A DNA stretch of 64,000 nucleotides from DASUBV01 sp036510065 (GCA_036510065.1 DATCEO010000247.1:113557-177556), one strand, 5' to 3'. Counted from the first letter of the stretch, positions 25,907-34,797 are shown. Made by a program: numbers and translations. Notes: generated by a model from the sequence alone, not told the origin.

Positions 25907-26839
25907 CTACTTCGCGCCCAGGCCGAGCAGCAGGCCGTCGTCCGCCACGGCCGGGGAGCTGGTCAGGAAGATGATCACGCCGTCCGCGGGCGTGAGGATC
26001 GTCTCCTGCCGCACCGATCCGTCCAGGCTCGTGACCGTGCCGAGCGGCTGGCCCTCGCTGACCACCTCGCCCGCCGTGACCGCCGGCCCCCACCAGCCGC
26101 CGGCCCCACAGCGCAGCCACAGGAACCGGCTCAGCAGGGTTGGCACGCGGCCGCCGGCCTCGCCGCTGGCCGTGATCGGCGTGGCCATGCCGAGCTGGGC
26201 CAGCACCGCGTCCAGCCCGCGCAGATGGGCCTCCACGGCCCAGCGTTCCACCAGCCCGCAGCCGCCGGCCTCGGCCGTGATCGCGGGGATGCCAGCCTCC
26301 GCGGCCGCCCCGCTCGATGTCCCGGCCACGGCGCGATCCGGACCGCGCTCCTGCCGGATGACGTAGCCGAGCCCGTAGGCCAGGGCCAGCTCCCGGGCCG
26401 CGGCCTCGGCCGGGCCGCCCTCATACAGCGCGAACGGCTCGAGCGCCTCGACCAGATCCCCGCAGTGCGCGTCGATCACCGCGTCCGAGCCCGAGATCAG
26501 CTGGGTGAACGCCGCGTCGGCCAGCCGCTCGGCCAGGGTGCCGTCGGGATTGCCGGGGAAGCAGCGGTTGAGGTTCTTGCCGTCCTCGGGCACCACGAAC
26601 GGGCTGCGCGCGCGGAACGCGGTCACGTTGAGGACGGGCACGGCGCGGATCCGGCCGCTGATCTCGCGCCGCTCCAGCGCGGCCGTCCACTCGCGGACGG
26701 CCGCCATCGGCACGTACTCACAGCCGTGCACGCCGGCGATGACGGTCAGCAGCGGGCCGTCCTGGGTGCCGGTCACCTCGACCACGGGGACGTCGAGTCC
26801 GGCCAGGTCGAGGCGGCGTCGGGTGACGGTGGTCGGCAT
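25907..26839 (-). CDS. Zinc deacylase, succinylglutamate desuccinylase/aspartoacylase (AstE/AspA) family
   Basis: A 310-residue M14-like metallohydrolase that cleaves N-acyl amino acid amide bonds in the family. Zinc-site motif GVHGCEY (His/Glu, about residues 37-43), then FVVPEDGKNLNRCFPGN (Asn-Arg carboxylate binding, about 87-103) and VIDAHCGD (second His, about 125-132). The C-terminal part (residues 230-310) is a beta-barrel with GWWGPAVTAGEVVSEGQ, resembling lipoyl-like domains of this family. ATG 26839 is preceded by AAGGAG. It lies 48 bases downstream of the reductase-amidase fusion gene on the same strand, making a two-gene arm divergent from the peptide importer operon. The acyl substrate is unknown. 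Confidence 0.88.
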   Translation of the reverse strand: MPTTVTRRRLDLAGLDVPVVEVTGTQDGPLLTVIAGVHGCEYVPMAAVREWTAALERREISGRIRAVPVLNVTAFRARSPFVVPEDGKNLNRCFPGNPDGTLAERLADAAFTQLISGSDAVIDAHCGDLVEALEPFALYEGGPAEAAARELALAYGLGYVIRQERGPDRAVAGTSSGAAAEAGIPAITAEAGGCGLVERWAVEAHLRGLDAVLAQLGMATPITASGEAGGRVPTLLSRFLWLRCGAGGWWGPAVTAGEVVSEGQPLGTVTSLDGSVRQETILTPADGVIIFLTSSPAVADDGLLLGLGAK

Positions 26840-26887
26840 CGGCAGGGTTCTCCTTCGCGAGGGCGTCTAGCCGGTCACTGTCATGAC

Positions 26888-29020
26888 TCAGGCGCTGAGC
26901 AGGGACTCGGCCGCGGCGGCGGCCTGCAGTAGCTGGGCGTCGCCGCCCCGGCGGCCGGCCAGCTGCAAGCCGACGGGCAGGCCGGGGGCGGGAACCGGGA
27001 GCGAGATGGCCGGATGGCCGGTGAGGTTGTAGGGGCCGGTGAAGCGGCCCTCGCCGCTGTCCTCGCCGACCCCGAACGGCAGGTCCTGCTCCGGGGCCAC
27101 GAAGCCGACGGTGGGGCCGGCCAGCACAGCCACGCCGGCCAGGCTGGCGTCGACGGCCGCGGTCAGCTCATCGCGGCGGGCCAGCGCCCCGGCGTACTGC
27201 GCGTCGGTCACCGAGGCGCCGTAGTCCAGCAGCGCCCGGGTGCCCGCCGCGTACCGGCTGGTGTCGCGTGACCGGTGTACCTGGTGCGCCTCGCGGGCGA
27301 CGATCACGGCCAGCACCTGATCCCAGGCGGCCAGGTCGGCCAGCCACGGGGCGCTGATCTCGCGCAGCTGGCACCCGCCCGCCGCCAGCCGGTCCAGCGC
27401 GCCGCGCAGCGCGGCCCGGACCTCGGGCGTCACGGACGGATCGGCCAGCTGCGCCGCCAGCACGCCCACGGTCAGGCCCGGCCCTCTGCCCCCCGGCCCT
27501 CTGCCCCCCGGCCCTCCGCCGGACGTTTCCGCGAGGACGGCCAGCAGGTCCGCGGCCCCGGCCACGGTCGCGGTGAGTGTGCCCGCGTGATCGCAGGCGG
27601 GTGACAGCGGGAACACCCCGTCCAGCGGGATCAGCCCGTAGCTCGGCTTGAGCCCGACGATGCCGCAGTAAGCGGCCGGGATCCGGATCGAGCCGCCGGT
27701 ATCCGATCCGATCGCCTGGTCGCAGACGCCGGCCGCGACCAGGGCGGCCGATCCGCCCGACGATCCGCCCGACGTGCGCTCGGGATTGCGGGGATTGCGC
27801 GTGTCGCCGATGTCCGGGTGCGCGAAGCCGGCCGCGTACTCCAGGCACTGGGAGGTAACGAACACCTCGGCGCCGGCCCTCCGCAGCCGCGCGACCAGCG
27901 TGGCGTCGGCCGCAGCCGGGGCCGGGTCGCTCGCCGGGCTGCCGCAGCCGGTCGGCACGCCGGCCACCGCGATGATGTCCTTGATGGCCACCGGCCGGTC
28001 GGCCAGCGGCCCGGCCGCGGCGCGGGCCGGGGCGCCGAGCGGGCGGACCACTGCGTTCAGCGGGCGGCCGAGCCGCTCCAGGCGCTCGTAGGCGGCCAGC
28101 AGGTCCAGGTTGGCGCGGGTGCAGGAGCGCTCGCCGCGCTCGATGGCCGCGACGAGCTCGGCCACCCGGTGCACCAGCGGGCCGGCCATCGGCCCGAGGA
28201 TGGCCGGCGCCTCGGTGGGCCGGCGGCGGATGGCCAGGTCGCGGTAGACACCCGAGTGCGTCTTGGCCGAGCTCCGGTTGAAGTCGGCCAGCCGGGCGAG
28301 CGAGCCGGGCAGGTCGGCCGGGTCGAAGCCGTCGAAGGGCATCGGCGCGACCGGGGCCTGCGCCAGCACCTCCCGGCCGAGCTCCAGCAGCAGCTCGCGG
28401 TAGGCGGGATCGTCGAAGACGGCGAAGATCGGCAGGTCGCTGACGGCCGTCGCGAACAGCATCGTGCCGTACGCCTGCTTCGCCCACAGGTAGCCCAGGA
28501 CCGAATCGGTCGGCTCGGCGTCGGCGATGTCGGCGGTCAGCGCGCGCACCCGGCCGGTCAGGGTCCCGTCCAGTTCCCCGATCACGAAGGTGCCGCGGTT
28601 GCCGCGCAGGATCACGCCGGGCTCGGTCACGTCCGCGCCGAAGTTCACGAACGCCTCGACGACCCGGGCCGGCCCGACGGCTGCGGCGATGACCGGCGCG
28701 TTCAGGCCGTTCTGCAGCGAGACCACATGCGCGTCGCCGCGCAGCCGGCCAGCCAGCGCCGCGGCCGCGGCGGCGGTGTGGTGGGACTTGACCGAGAGCA
28801 GCACCGGCCCGTCGATCTGGCCGGGCAGGCCGTCGGGCAGCACGGCGGCCGGCCGCGCGGTGAACTGCTCGACTGGTCCCTCGATCCGCAGCCCGCGGTC
28901 GTTGACCGCGTCGACCACGGTCGGGTCGGCGTCGCAGACCAGCACGTCATGGCCGTCGCGGATTAGGCCCGCGGCGACCGTCCCGCCGATGGCACCGCAG
29001 CCCAGCACGAGGTAGCGCAC
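26888..29020 (-). CDS. Fusion protein: ketopantoate-reductase-like (PanE/ApbA) domain plus amidase-signature domain
   Basis: A single uninterrupted 710-residue frame. Residues 1 to ~300 form a PanE/ApbA dehydrogenase: NAD(P) motif LVLGCGAIGGTVAAGL, LSVKSHHT with the conserved Lys, SLQNGLN, and an ApbA C-terminal helical domain (LWAKQAYGTMLFATAVSD). Residues ~305-710 are an amidase-signature hydrolase with catalytic Lys in VAIKDII (Lys 347), TSGGSSGGSAALVAAG (cis-Ser about 419) and GSDTGGSIRIPA (nucleophilic Ser about 443). The amidase N-terminal helices (ELVAAIERGE, LNAVVRPLG) merge directly into the reductase tail, so both catalytic sets appear complete. The start is a GTG (29020) without a clear ribosome site, possibly leaderless. 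It is coupled to the deacylase and divergent from the ABC importer operon. Its substrate is unknown; reduction of a 2-keto acid and amide hydrolysis of linked compounds is inference. Confidence 0.88.
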   Translation of the reverse strand: MRYLVLGCGAIGGTVAAGLIRDGHDVLVCDADPTVVDAVNDRGLRIEGPVEQFTARPAAVLPDGLPGQIDGPVLLSVKSHHTAAAAAALAGRLRGDAHVVSLQNGLNAPVIAAAVGPARVVEAFVNFGADVTEPGVILRGNRGTFVIGELDGTLTGRVRALTADIADAEPTDSVLGYLWAKQAYGTMLFATAVSDLPIFAVFDDPAYRELLLELGREVLAQAPVAPMPFDGFDPADLPGSLARLADFNRSSAKTHSGVYRDLAIRRRPTEAPAILGPMAGPLVHRVAELVAAIERGERSCTRANLDLLAAYERLERLGRPLNAVVRPLGAPARAAAGPLADRPVAIKDIIAVAGVPTGCGSPASDPAPAAADATLVARLRRAGAEVFVTSQCLEYAAGFAHPDIGDTRNPRNPERTSGGSSGGSAALVAAGVCDQAIGSDTGGSIRIPAAYCGIVGLKPSYGLIPLDGVFPLSPACDHAGTLTATVAGAADLLAVLAETSGGGPGGRGPGGRGPGLTVGVLAAQLADPSVTPEVRAALRGALDRLAAGGCQLREISAPWLADLAAWDQVLAVIVAREAHQVHRSRDTSRYAAGTRALLDYGASVTDAQYAGALARRDELTAAVDASLAGVAVLAGPTVGFVAPEQDLPFGVGEDSGEGRFTGPYNLTGHPAISLPVPAPGLPVGLQLAGRRGGDAQLLQAAAAAESLLSA

Positions 29021-29051
29021 GCGGCGAACGTTACAACACCGTAAAACATAT

Positions 29052-29067
29052 GGTCTAGTTTTAGACC
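29052..29067. promoter_or_regulatory. Inverted repeat GGTCTA-GTTT-TAGACC in the divergent promoter region
   Basis: Perfect 6-base arms (29052-29057 and 29062-29067) in an AT-richer stretch 32 bases upstream of the fusion gene. The form resembles GntR- or LacI-type operators, though it lacks the central CG of most LacI sites. The LacI gene of the locus is the natural candidate; unproven. Confidence 0.45.
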
Positions 29068-29119
29068 GCTATTTACAACTCGCCCGCTTGCCGCCACATT
29101 AGGGCAGACAAAGGTTTGC

Positions 29120-29139
29120 GTACCTGTCACTTCAGGTAC
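29120..29139. promoter_or_regulatory. Inverted repeat GTACCTG-N6-CAGGTAC upstream of the binding-protein gene
   Basis: Perfect 7-base arms at 29120-29126 and 29133-29139, ending 39 bases before the binding-protein start. It may be a second operator or a leader hairpin. Confidence 0.45.
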
Positions 29140-29178
29140 AGCACTCGCCCTAGTCGCCCGACACCCCGGGAGTTTGCA

Positions 29179-30747
29179 GTGACACACCGAATCACGGCGG
29201 CGCGGAGCCTGATCGCAGGCGTCGCCGTCACGGCGCTCGCAGTCCTGGCGGGCTGCGGATCGTCTGGCGGGTCTTCCGCGGGCTCGAGCAGCGGGGCCGT
29301 GCACGGCGGCAACCTGGTCATCGCGCGGACCGCCGACTCGCAGTCCATGAACAACACGACTGTCTTCGACAATGAGTCGATCTGGGTTTTCGAGCAGATC
29401 TTCCAGCCGCTCTACACCGTGTCCAACGACGGCAAGGGCGTTATTCCTTGGCTGGCGACCGGCTACACGGTATCGCCGGACAAGAAGACCTACACCTTTA
29501 CCCTGCGCAAGGGGGTGAAGTTCTCCACCGGCAAGCCCATGACCTCAGCGGACGTCGTGTTCTCGATCAACAAGGCCCGCGCGGCGGCCCAGGGCTGGGG
29601 CTACATCGACACCGCCATCAAGTCCGTCACGGGCCCGACGCCGTCGACCGTGGTGGTCAGCCTGAAGTTCCCGTGGGCGCCCCTGCTGGCCGACCTGTCG
29701 CTGTTCGCCAACGACATCATCCCGGCCAACTACGGCGGCGAGACCGCGGCCGCGTTCTACACCCACCCGGTCGGCACCGGCCCGTTCAAGTGGGACTACT
29801 GGCACAAGGGCACCGCGCTCAAGCTGGTCCGCAACCCGTACTACTGGCAGAAGGGCAAGCCCTACCTCAACAGCGTGACCTGGACCTACGTGGCCAGCGA
29901 TAACACCCGGCAACTGCAGCTCAAGGGGGGCCAGGCTCAGGTCGACGAGTTCCCGGCCTGGTCGACGGTGTCGACTCTCAAGTCCACGCCCAACGTCACG
30001 ATGAACCTGTTCAACTCGACCCGGACCGACTACCTGGCCTTCAACGAGAAGCGCAAGCCGTTCCAGGACATCCACGTCCGTCGCGCGATCTCGCTGGCCA
30101 TCAACCGGGCCTCGCTGGTCAAGGCGATCCTGTTCGGAAACGGGATGCCGGCCAACTCCTTCATGCCGCCGCAGGTGCCCTTCTACCAGAAGGCCACCCC
30201 CGGTCTCCAGTACGACCTGACCCAGGCCAAGAAGGAGATGGCCGCCTCCAGCGTCCCGCACGGCTTCTCGACCACGCTGCTGGTCCAGTCCGGTAACTCT
30301 GACCAGGTCACCACGGCCACGATCATGCAGTCCGAGCTCAAGCCGCTGGGCATCAAGGTCAACATCCAGCAGCTCGACCCCAACACCGCCAACACCAACT
30401 TCCAGAACCTGAACTACGACATGACGTTCTCGTACTGGACGATGGACATCCCCGACCCCGACGAGCTGGTCACCTTCTCGGTCGACCCCACCGCCGGCTC
30501 CAAGTCGTTCTTCACCACCTACAACAACCCCACCGTGGTCAAGGACGCCCACGCCGCCGAGCAGACCCTGTCCACCAGCACGCGGCAGTCGCTCTACGAC
30601 ACCATCCAGAACGACGCCGCCACCGACGCGTTCATGGCCTTCCTGTACTACTCCCCCTACGCCTACGCGACCTCGTCGAACGTGCATAGCTTCTTCGTCA
30701 CGCCGCTCGGCAACTACCACCTCGAGAACACCTGGCTGAGCAAGTAG
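29179..30747 (+). CDS. Peptide/nickel-type ABC transporter substrate-binding lipoprotein
   Basis: A 522-residue extracellular solute-binding protein of family 5 (SBP_bac_5). The signal peptide (RSLIAGVAVTALAVLAGC) has a lipobox LAGC with the lipidated Cys about residue 23, then a Gly/Ser linker. Family features: NLVIARTADSQSMNN, FQPLYTVSNDGKGVIPWLATGY, the YTFTLRKGVKFSTGKPMTSA block and AISLAINRASLVKAILFGNG. GTG 29179 with GGGAG 6 bases upstream is preferred over an upstream in-frame ATG 29116. First gene of the importer operon; family members bind di/oligopeptides or other small molecules, and the ligand cannot be read from sequence. Confidence 0.93.
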   Translation: MTHRITAARSLIAGVAVTALAVLAGCGSSGGSSAGSSSGAVHGGNLVIARTADSQSMNNTTVFDNESIWVFEQIFQPLYTVSNDGKGVIPWLATGYTVSPDKKTYTFTLRKGVKFSTGKPMTSADVVFSINKARAAAQGWGYIDTAIKSVTGPTPSTVVVSLKFPWAPLLADLSLFANDIIPANYGGETAAAFYTHPVGTGPFKWDYWHKGTALKLVRNPYYWQKGKPYLNSVTWTYVASDNTRQLQLKGGQAQVDEFPAWSTVSTLKSTPNVTMNLFNSTRTDYLAFNEKRKPFQDIHVRRAISLAINRASLVKAILFGNGMPANSFMPPQVPFYQKATPGLQYDLTQAKKEMAASSVPHGFSTTLLVQSGNSDQVTTATIMQSELKPLGIKVNIQQLDPNTANTNFQNLNYDMTFSYWTMDIPDPDELVTFSVDPTAGSKSFFTTYNNPTVVKDAHAAEQTLSTSTRQSLYDTIQNDAATDAFMAFLYYSPYAYATSSNVHSFFVTPLGNYHLENTWLSK

Positions 30748-30788
30748 CAGCAGCTACCCACCCCCGTCGGGCCGCGGCCCGGGCCAGC

Positions 30789-30814
30789 GTGCCCGGGCCC
30801 GCGGGCCCGGGCAC
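30789..30814. promoter_or_regulatory. Perfect 26-bp GC palindrome between binding-protein and permease genes
   Basis: Bases 30789-30801 (GTGCCCGGGCCCG) and 30802-30814 are exact reverse complements with no spacer. It sits 41 bases after the binding-protein stop and 6 bases before the permease ribosome site. Such intercistronic hairpins often attenuate or stabilise the upstream mRNA so that binding protein exceeds permease. Confidence 0.55.
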
Positions 30815-30834
30815 CCGTGAGGAGGTGAGACCCG

Positions 30835-31779
30835 GTGGGCCGGATGTCGTTCGTGTTCAGGCGGCTGCTGCTCCTGGTACCGGTGGCAGTGGGCGTGACG
30901 ATCATCGTGTTCTTCATGGTGCACCTGATCCCGGGTGACCCGGCCCGGACGATCCTCGGTATCCACGCGACCCCGCACGCGATCGCGATCCTGCACCGCG
31001 AGTGGGGCCTCAACCGGCCGCTGCTCAGCCAGTACTGGCTGTTCATCGACCGGCTGCTGCACGGCGACCTGGGCCAGAGCCTGATCTACGGGCAGTCGGC
31101 CGCCGCCCTGATCCTGGGGCGGCTCCCGGCCACCCTGTGGCTGATCATCTACTCGGCCGTGCTGGCCGTCATTATCAGTGTCCCGCTGGCCATGCTGGCC
31201 GCCAGCCGCAGGAACGGCATCCGCGATCACGCGGTCCGGGTGGTGCCGCTCCTGGGCCTGGGGATGCCGGCGTTCTGGGTCGGGCTGCTGCTGCAGCTCG
31301 AGTTCGCGCTCACCCTGCATATCTTCCCGGTGACGGGCTACGGGACGGGCATCGGCGGTCACCTGCGGTCGATGTTCCTGCCCAGCCTGACCGTGGCGAT
31401 TGCGCTGTCCCCCATCGTCATCCGCAGCCTGCGGGCCAGCATGCTCGGCGTCCTCGGGGCCGACTACATCACGACCGCGCGGTCCAAGGGGATCCCCGGC
31501 CGGCGGCTGTTTGTCCGGCACGTGCTGCGCAACGCCGTCATCCCGGCGGTCACCGTACTCGGCATCAACATCGGTTTCCTGATCGGAGGCACCCTGATCG
31601 TCGAGAACGTCTTCGCCATCCCCGGCATCGGCGACCTGATGATTAACTCGATCTTCCAGCGCGACTTCCCGGTCGTGCAGGGCGTCACGCTGGTGTTCGG
31701 AGTCCTGGTGGTCCTGGTCAACCTGCTGACGGACGTCGCCTACGCCGCGCTGGACCCGAGGGTCAGGTTCGACCGGTGA
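30835..31779 (+). CDS. dppB: ABC transporter permease, DppB family
   Basis: A 314-residue inner-membrane permease of the BPD_transp_1 superfamily. The N-terminal helix carries LVPVAVGVTIIVFFMVHLIPGDPA, a DppB/OppB hallmark. Six hydrophobic segments follow, and the EAA loop is RSLRASMLGVLGADYITTARSKGIPGRR (about residues 200-227), which contacts the ATPases. GGAGGTG at 30821-30827 is 7 bases before the GTG start. Its stop overlaps the next permease start (GTGA). The symbol refers to family, not proven dipeptide specificity. Confidence 0.94.
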   Translation: MGRMSFVFRRLLLLVPVAVGVTIIVFFMVHLIPGDPARTILGIHATPHAIAILHREWGLNRPLLSQYWLFIDRLLHGDLGQSLIYGQSAAALILGRLPATLWLIIYSAVLAVIISVPLAMLAASRRNGIRDHAVRVVPLLGLGMPAFWVGLLLQLEFALTLHIFPVTGYGTGIGGHLRSMFLPSLTVAIALSPIVIRSLRASMLGVLGADYITTARSKGIPGRRLFVRHVLRNAVIPAVTVLGINIGFLIGGTLIVENVFAIPGIGDLMINSIFQRDFPVVQGVTLVFGVLVVLVNLLTDVAYAALDPRVRFDR

Positions 31780-32639
31780 GCGCCGCTGCCCTGGTCACCG
31801 TGGCCCCCGAGCACGCCCAGTCCCGCAAGGCCCACTGGTTCCGGCAGCCGGCCCTGATGAGCGGCCTGGCGATCATCGCCATCATCTTGTTCATGGTGAT
31901 CGCCGCGCCGCTGCTCACGTCCTACAATCCGAACGCCCAGAACCTGAACGCCACCCTGCAGGGACCAAGCGCGCAGCATCTCCTCGGCACCGACCAGCTC
32001 GGCCGGGATACCTGGTCCCGGCTGCTCTACGGCGGCCGGGCCGACCTGTCGATTGCCCTGATCGCCGTGGTGTTCCCGTTCGTCCTGGGCACGATCCTGG
32101 GCAGCCTGGCCGGCTACTTCGGCGGCTGGGCCGACCTGACGATCATGCGGCTGGTCGACATCGTGGTGGCGTTCCCGTTCTACGTGCTGATCATCGCCCT
32201 GGTCTTCGTCCTGGGGCCGGGCGCGCGCAGCATCTACATTGCCATCACGGTGGTCGGCTGGGTCTCCTACGCCCGCATCATCCGCGGCGAGATCCTGATC
32301 GCCAAGCGGCAGGAGTACATCCTCGCGGCCCAGTCCGGGGGCCTGTCCAACACCCGGATCATGGGGCGGCACCTGCTGCCCAATGTGGTGACGCAGGCGA
32401 TCATCTACGCGATGTCCGACATCGTGCTGGACATCCTGGCCATCGTCACGCTCAGCTACCTCGGCCTGGGCATCCAGCCACCCACGCCGGACTGGGGAAA
32501 CATGATCGCCAACGGGCAGAACTTCCTCACCACGCACTGGGAGCTAACCACCATCCCGGGCCTGGCCGTGGTGATCACCGGCCTGGGGCTGTCGCTGATC
32601 GGCGACGGCCTGGCCGACCTGCTCCGGCCGGGCCAGTGA
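31776..32639 (+). CDS. dppC: ABC transporter permease, DppC family
   Basis: A 287-residue second permease: cytoplasmic N-terminus (SRKAHWFRQPALMSG), first helix LAIIAIILFMVIAAPLL, the periplasmic HLLGTDQLGRDTWSRLLYG motif diagnostic of DppC/OppC, and an EAA-like loop GEILIAKRQEYILAAQSGG. The GTG start overlaps the preceding TGA by four bases (GTGA), indicating coupled synthesis with DppB. Pairs with DppB as the translocation pore. Confidence 0.94.
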   Translation: MSAAALVTVAPEHAQSRKAHWFRQPALMSGLAIIAIILFMVIAAPLLTSYNPNAQNLNATLQGPSAQHLLGTDQLGRDTWSRLLYGGRADLSIALIAVVFPFVLGTILGSLAGYFGGWADLTIMRLVDIVVAFPFYVLIIALVFVLGPGARSIYIAITVVGWVSYARIIRGEILIAKRQEYILAAQSGGLSNTRIMGRHLLPNVVTQAIIYAMSDIVLDILAIVTLSYLGLGIQPPTPDWGNMIANGQNFLTTHWELTTIPGLAVVITGLGLSLIGDGLADLLRPGQ

Positions 32640-33688
32640 TGACCGGGCGAGGCCCTGGCGGCCCGGTCATCACCGGACCGGTGCCCGGCGGACCGGTCCT
32701 GGAGGTGCGCGACCTGCACGTGCAGATCGCCAGTCGCCGAGGCCTGGTCAAGGCGGTCGACGGAGTGTCGCTCGAGGTGCCCCGCGGCGAGGCCGTCGGG
32801 CTGGTCGGCGAGTCCGGCTCGGGCAAGAGCATGACGCTGCGGGCCATCCTCGGCGTCCTGCCGCCGGAGGCCAAGGTGACCAGCGGCCAGGTGCTGCTGG
32901 ACGGGACCGACCTGGTGCCGCTGCCGGTCTCCGCGCTCAACCGGATCCGCGGCCCCAAGCTGGCCATGATCTTCCAGGAGCCGATGAGTGCCCTGAACCC
33001 GGTGATGCGGGTCGGCCTGCAGATCGCCGAGGGACCGCAGGTGCACATGGGCTACAGCCGCTCCAAGGCGGCGGAGCGGGCGGTTGACCTGATGCGCCGG
33101 GTGGGGATCCCCGATCCCGAGCGGCGGTTCCGGGCCTACCCGCACGAGTTCTCCGGCGGCATGCGGCAGCGCGTGATGATCGCCATCGCGCTGTCCTGCG
33201 AGCCTGAGGTCATCTTGTGCGATGAGCCCACCACCGCCCTGGACGTGACGATCCAGGATCAGATCCTGCGCCTGCTGGCCCGGCTGTGCCGCGAATCGGG
33301 GGTGAGCCTGCTGTTCGTCACCCACGACCTGCCGGTGGTGGCCCAGCTCTGCCAGTCCGTGGCGGTCATGTACGGCGGGGAGATCGTCGAGCGCGGCGCG
33401 GTGGAGGACGTGTTCGTGGAGCCACGCCACCCCTACACCCTGGGGCTGCTGCGGTCGGCGCCCGACGTCGCTGAGATCCGCTCCTCGCTGGTGCCGATCC
33501 CCGGCTCGCCGCCGAGCCTGATCAGCCCGCCGCCGGGCTGCCGGTTCCACCCGCGCTGCGGGTTCGCGGAGCCGGACTGCCAGCAGCAGCGGCCGCCGCT
33601 GCGGCTGCTGCCCGGCGGGCGGGCCACCGCGTGCCTGCACTACGAGCGGTGCCAGGAGTCACTTGAGGCCGAGGGAGCTGCCCGATGA
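32639..33688 (+). CDS. dppD: ABC transporter ATP-binding protein, DppD family
   Basis: A 349-residue importer ATPase: Walker A GESGSGKSM (about residues 58-66), signature FSGGMRQRVMIAIAL (about 173-187), Walker B VILCDEPTTALD and switch His in FVTHDLPVV. The C-terminal oligopeptide-transport domain has PGSPPSLISPPPGCRFHPRC with cysteines typical of DppD/DppF. ATG 32639 shares one base with the preceding TGA; an in-frame GTG at 32636 is the alternative. The first 19 residues are Gly/Pro-rich. Confidence 0.94.
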   Translation: MTGRGPGGPVITGPVPGGPVLEVRDLHVQIASRRGLVKAVDGVSLEVPRGEAVGLVGESGSGKSMTLRAILGVLPPEAKVTSGQVLLDGTDLVPLPVSALNRIRGPKLAMIFQEPMSALNPVMRVGLQIAEGPQVHMGYSRSKAAERAVDLMRRVGIPDPERRFRAYPHEFSGGMRQRVMIAIALSCEPEVILCDEPTTALDVTIQDQILRLLARLCRESGVSLLFVTHDLPVVAQLCQSVAVMYGGEIVERGAVEDVFVEPRHPYTLGLLRSAPDVAEIRSSLVPIPGSPPSLISPPPGCRFHPRCGFAEPDCQQQRPPLRLLPGGRATACLHYERCQESLEAEGAAR

Positions 33689-34797
33689 CCGGTCCTGAGC
33701 CCGCGGCGAGCCCGGCCGCGTCGGGGCCGGGCGCGGCGGATCCCGCCGGGGAGGCCGGGCCGCTGCTGACCGCGACCGGCCTGTCGGTGGGCTTCCGGGT
33801 GGGCAGCCCGGCCATGGCCCGCAGGCGGAACGAGGAGTGGATACTGCGCGCCGTCGACGGGGTGGACATGACCATCGAGCGCGGCGAGGCGCTGGCGCTG
33901 GTGGGGGAGTCGGGCTCCGGCAAGTCGACGCTGGCCCGGGCGCTCACCGGGCTGGTGCCGCTCAACGCGGGCGAGATCCGGCTGTCCGGCCGGGTGCTGT
34001 CCGGCCGCCGCTCGCGCGCCGACCAGCGCCGGATCCAGATGGTCTTCCAGGACCCCTACTCCTCGCTGAACCCGCGGCTGACGGTGTCCAGCATCCTGCA
34101 CGAGCTGCTGCGCGTGCACGACATCGTGCCCCGCGCCGAGGTGGAGTCCTATAGCCGCGAGCTGCTGGGCCTGGTGGGCCTGACCGACGATGCGCTGCAC
34201 GCCTACCCGCGCCAGTTCTCGGGGGGACAGCGCCAGCGCGTGGCCATCGCCCGGGCGCTCGCGCTGCGGCCCGACCTGCTGGTCGCCGACGAGCCGGTGT
34301 CGGCCCTCGACGTCAGCGTCCAGGCCACGATCCTGAACCTGCTGCAGGAACTGCGCGGCAGCCTCGGCCTGACCCTGCTGCTCATCTCGCACAACCTGGC
34401 CGTGGTCCGGCACCTGTGCGACCGGGTGGCGGTCATGTACCTCGGGCGGATCATCGAGGTCGCGACGACCGAGCAGCTGTTCACCGCCCCCGCCCATCCC
34501 TATACCCGCGGGCTGCTGGCCGCGATCCCCCGGATGACGGCCAGCACCGCCGACGAGGCACCGGCCGTGGTGGGCGACCCGCCCAGCCCGCTGCGGATCC
34601 CGGCCGGCTGCCGGTTCCGCACCCGCTGCCCGATCGCCCAGGACATCTGCTCCCGGGAGGACCCGATGCTGACCGCGGCCCCGGGTCAGCCCGGCCACAC
34701 GGCCGCCTGCCACTTCGCCTTCGGCGAGGCGCCCCCGGCCGCGGCCGCCGCCAGCTCGGCGGGACTGAAGGAGGAGCCATCACCGAGCCAGTCATGA
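33685..34797 (+). CDS. dppF: ABC transporter ATP-binding protein, DppF family
   Basis: A 370-residue partner ATPase: Walker A GESGSGKST (about residues 73-81), signature FSGGQRQRVAIARAL, Walker B LLVADEPVSALD, switch His in LISHNLAVV, and the C-terminal GCRFRTRCPIAQDIC cysteine motif. The first ~30 residues are Ala/Gly/Pro-rich. ATGA overlap with the dppD stop. Forms an ATPase heterodimer with DppD to power import. Confidence 0.94.
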   Translation: MTGPEPAASPAASGPGAADPAGEAGPLLTATGLSVGFRVGSPAMARRRNEEWILRAVDGVDMTIERGEALALVGESGSGKSTLARALTGLVPLNAGEIRLSGRVLSGRRSRADQRRIQMVFQDPYSSLNPRLTVSSILHELLRVHDIVPRAEVESYSRELLGLVGLTDDALHAYPRQFSGGQRQRVAIARALALRPDLLVADEPVSALDVSVQATILNLLQELRGSLGLTLLLISHNLAVVRHLCDRVAVMYLGRIIEVATTEQLFTAPAHPYTRGLLAAIPRMTASTADEAPAVVGDPPSPLRIPAGCRFRTRCPIAQDICSREDPMLTAAPGQPGHTAACHFAFGEAPPAAAAASSAGLKEEPSPSQS

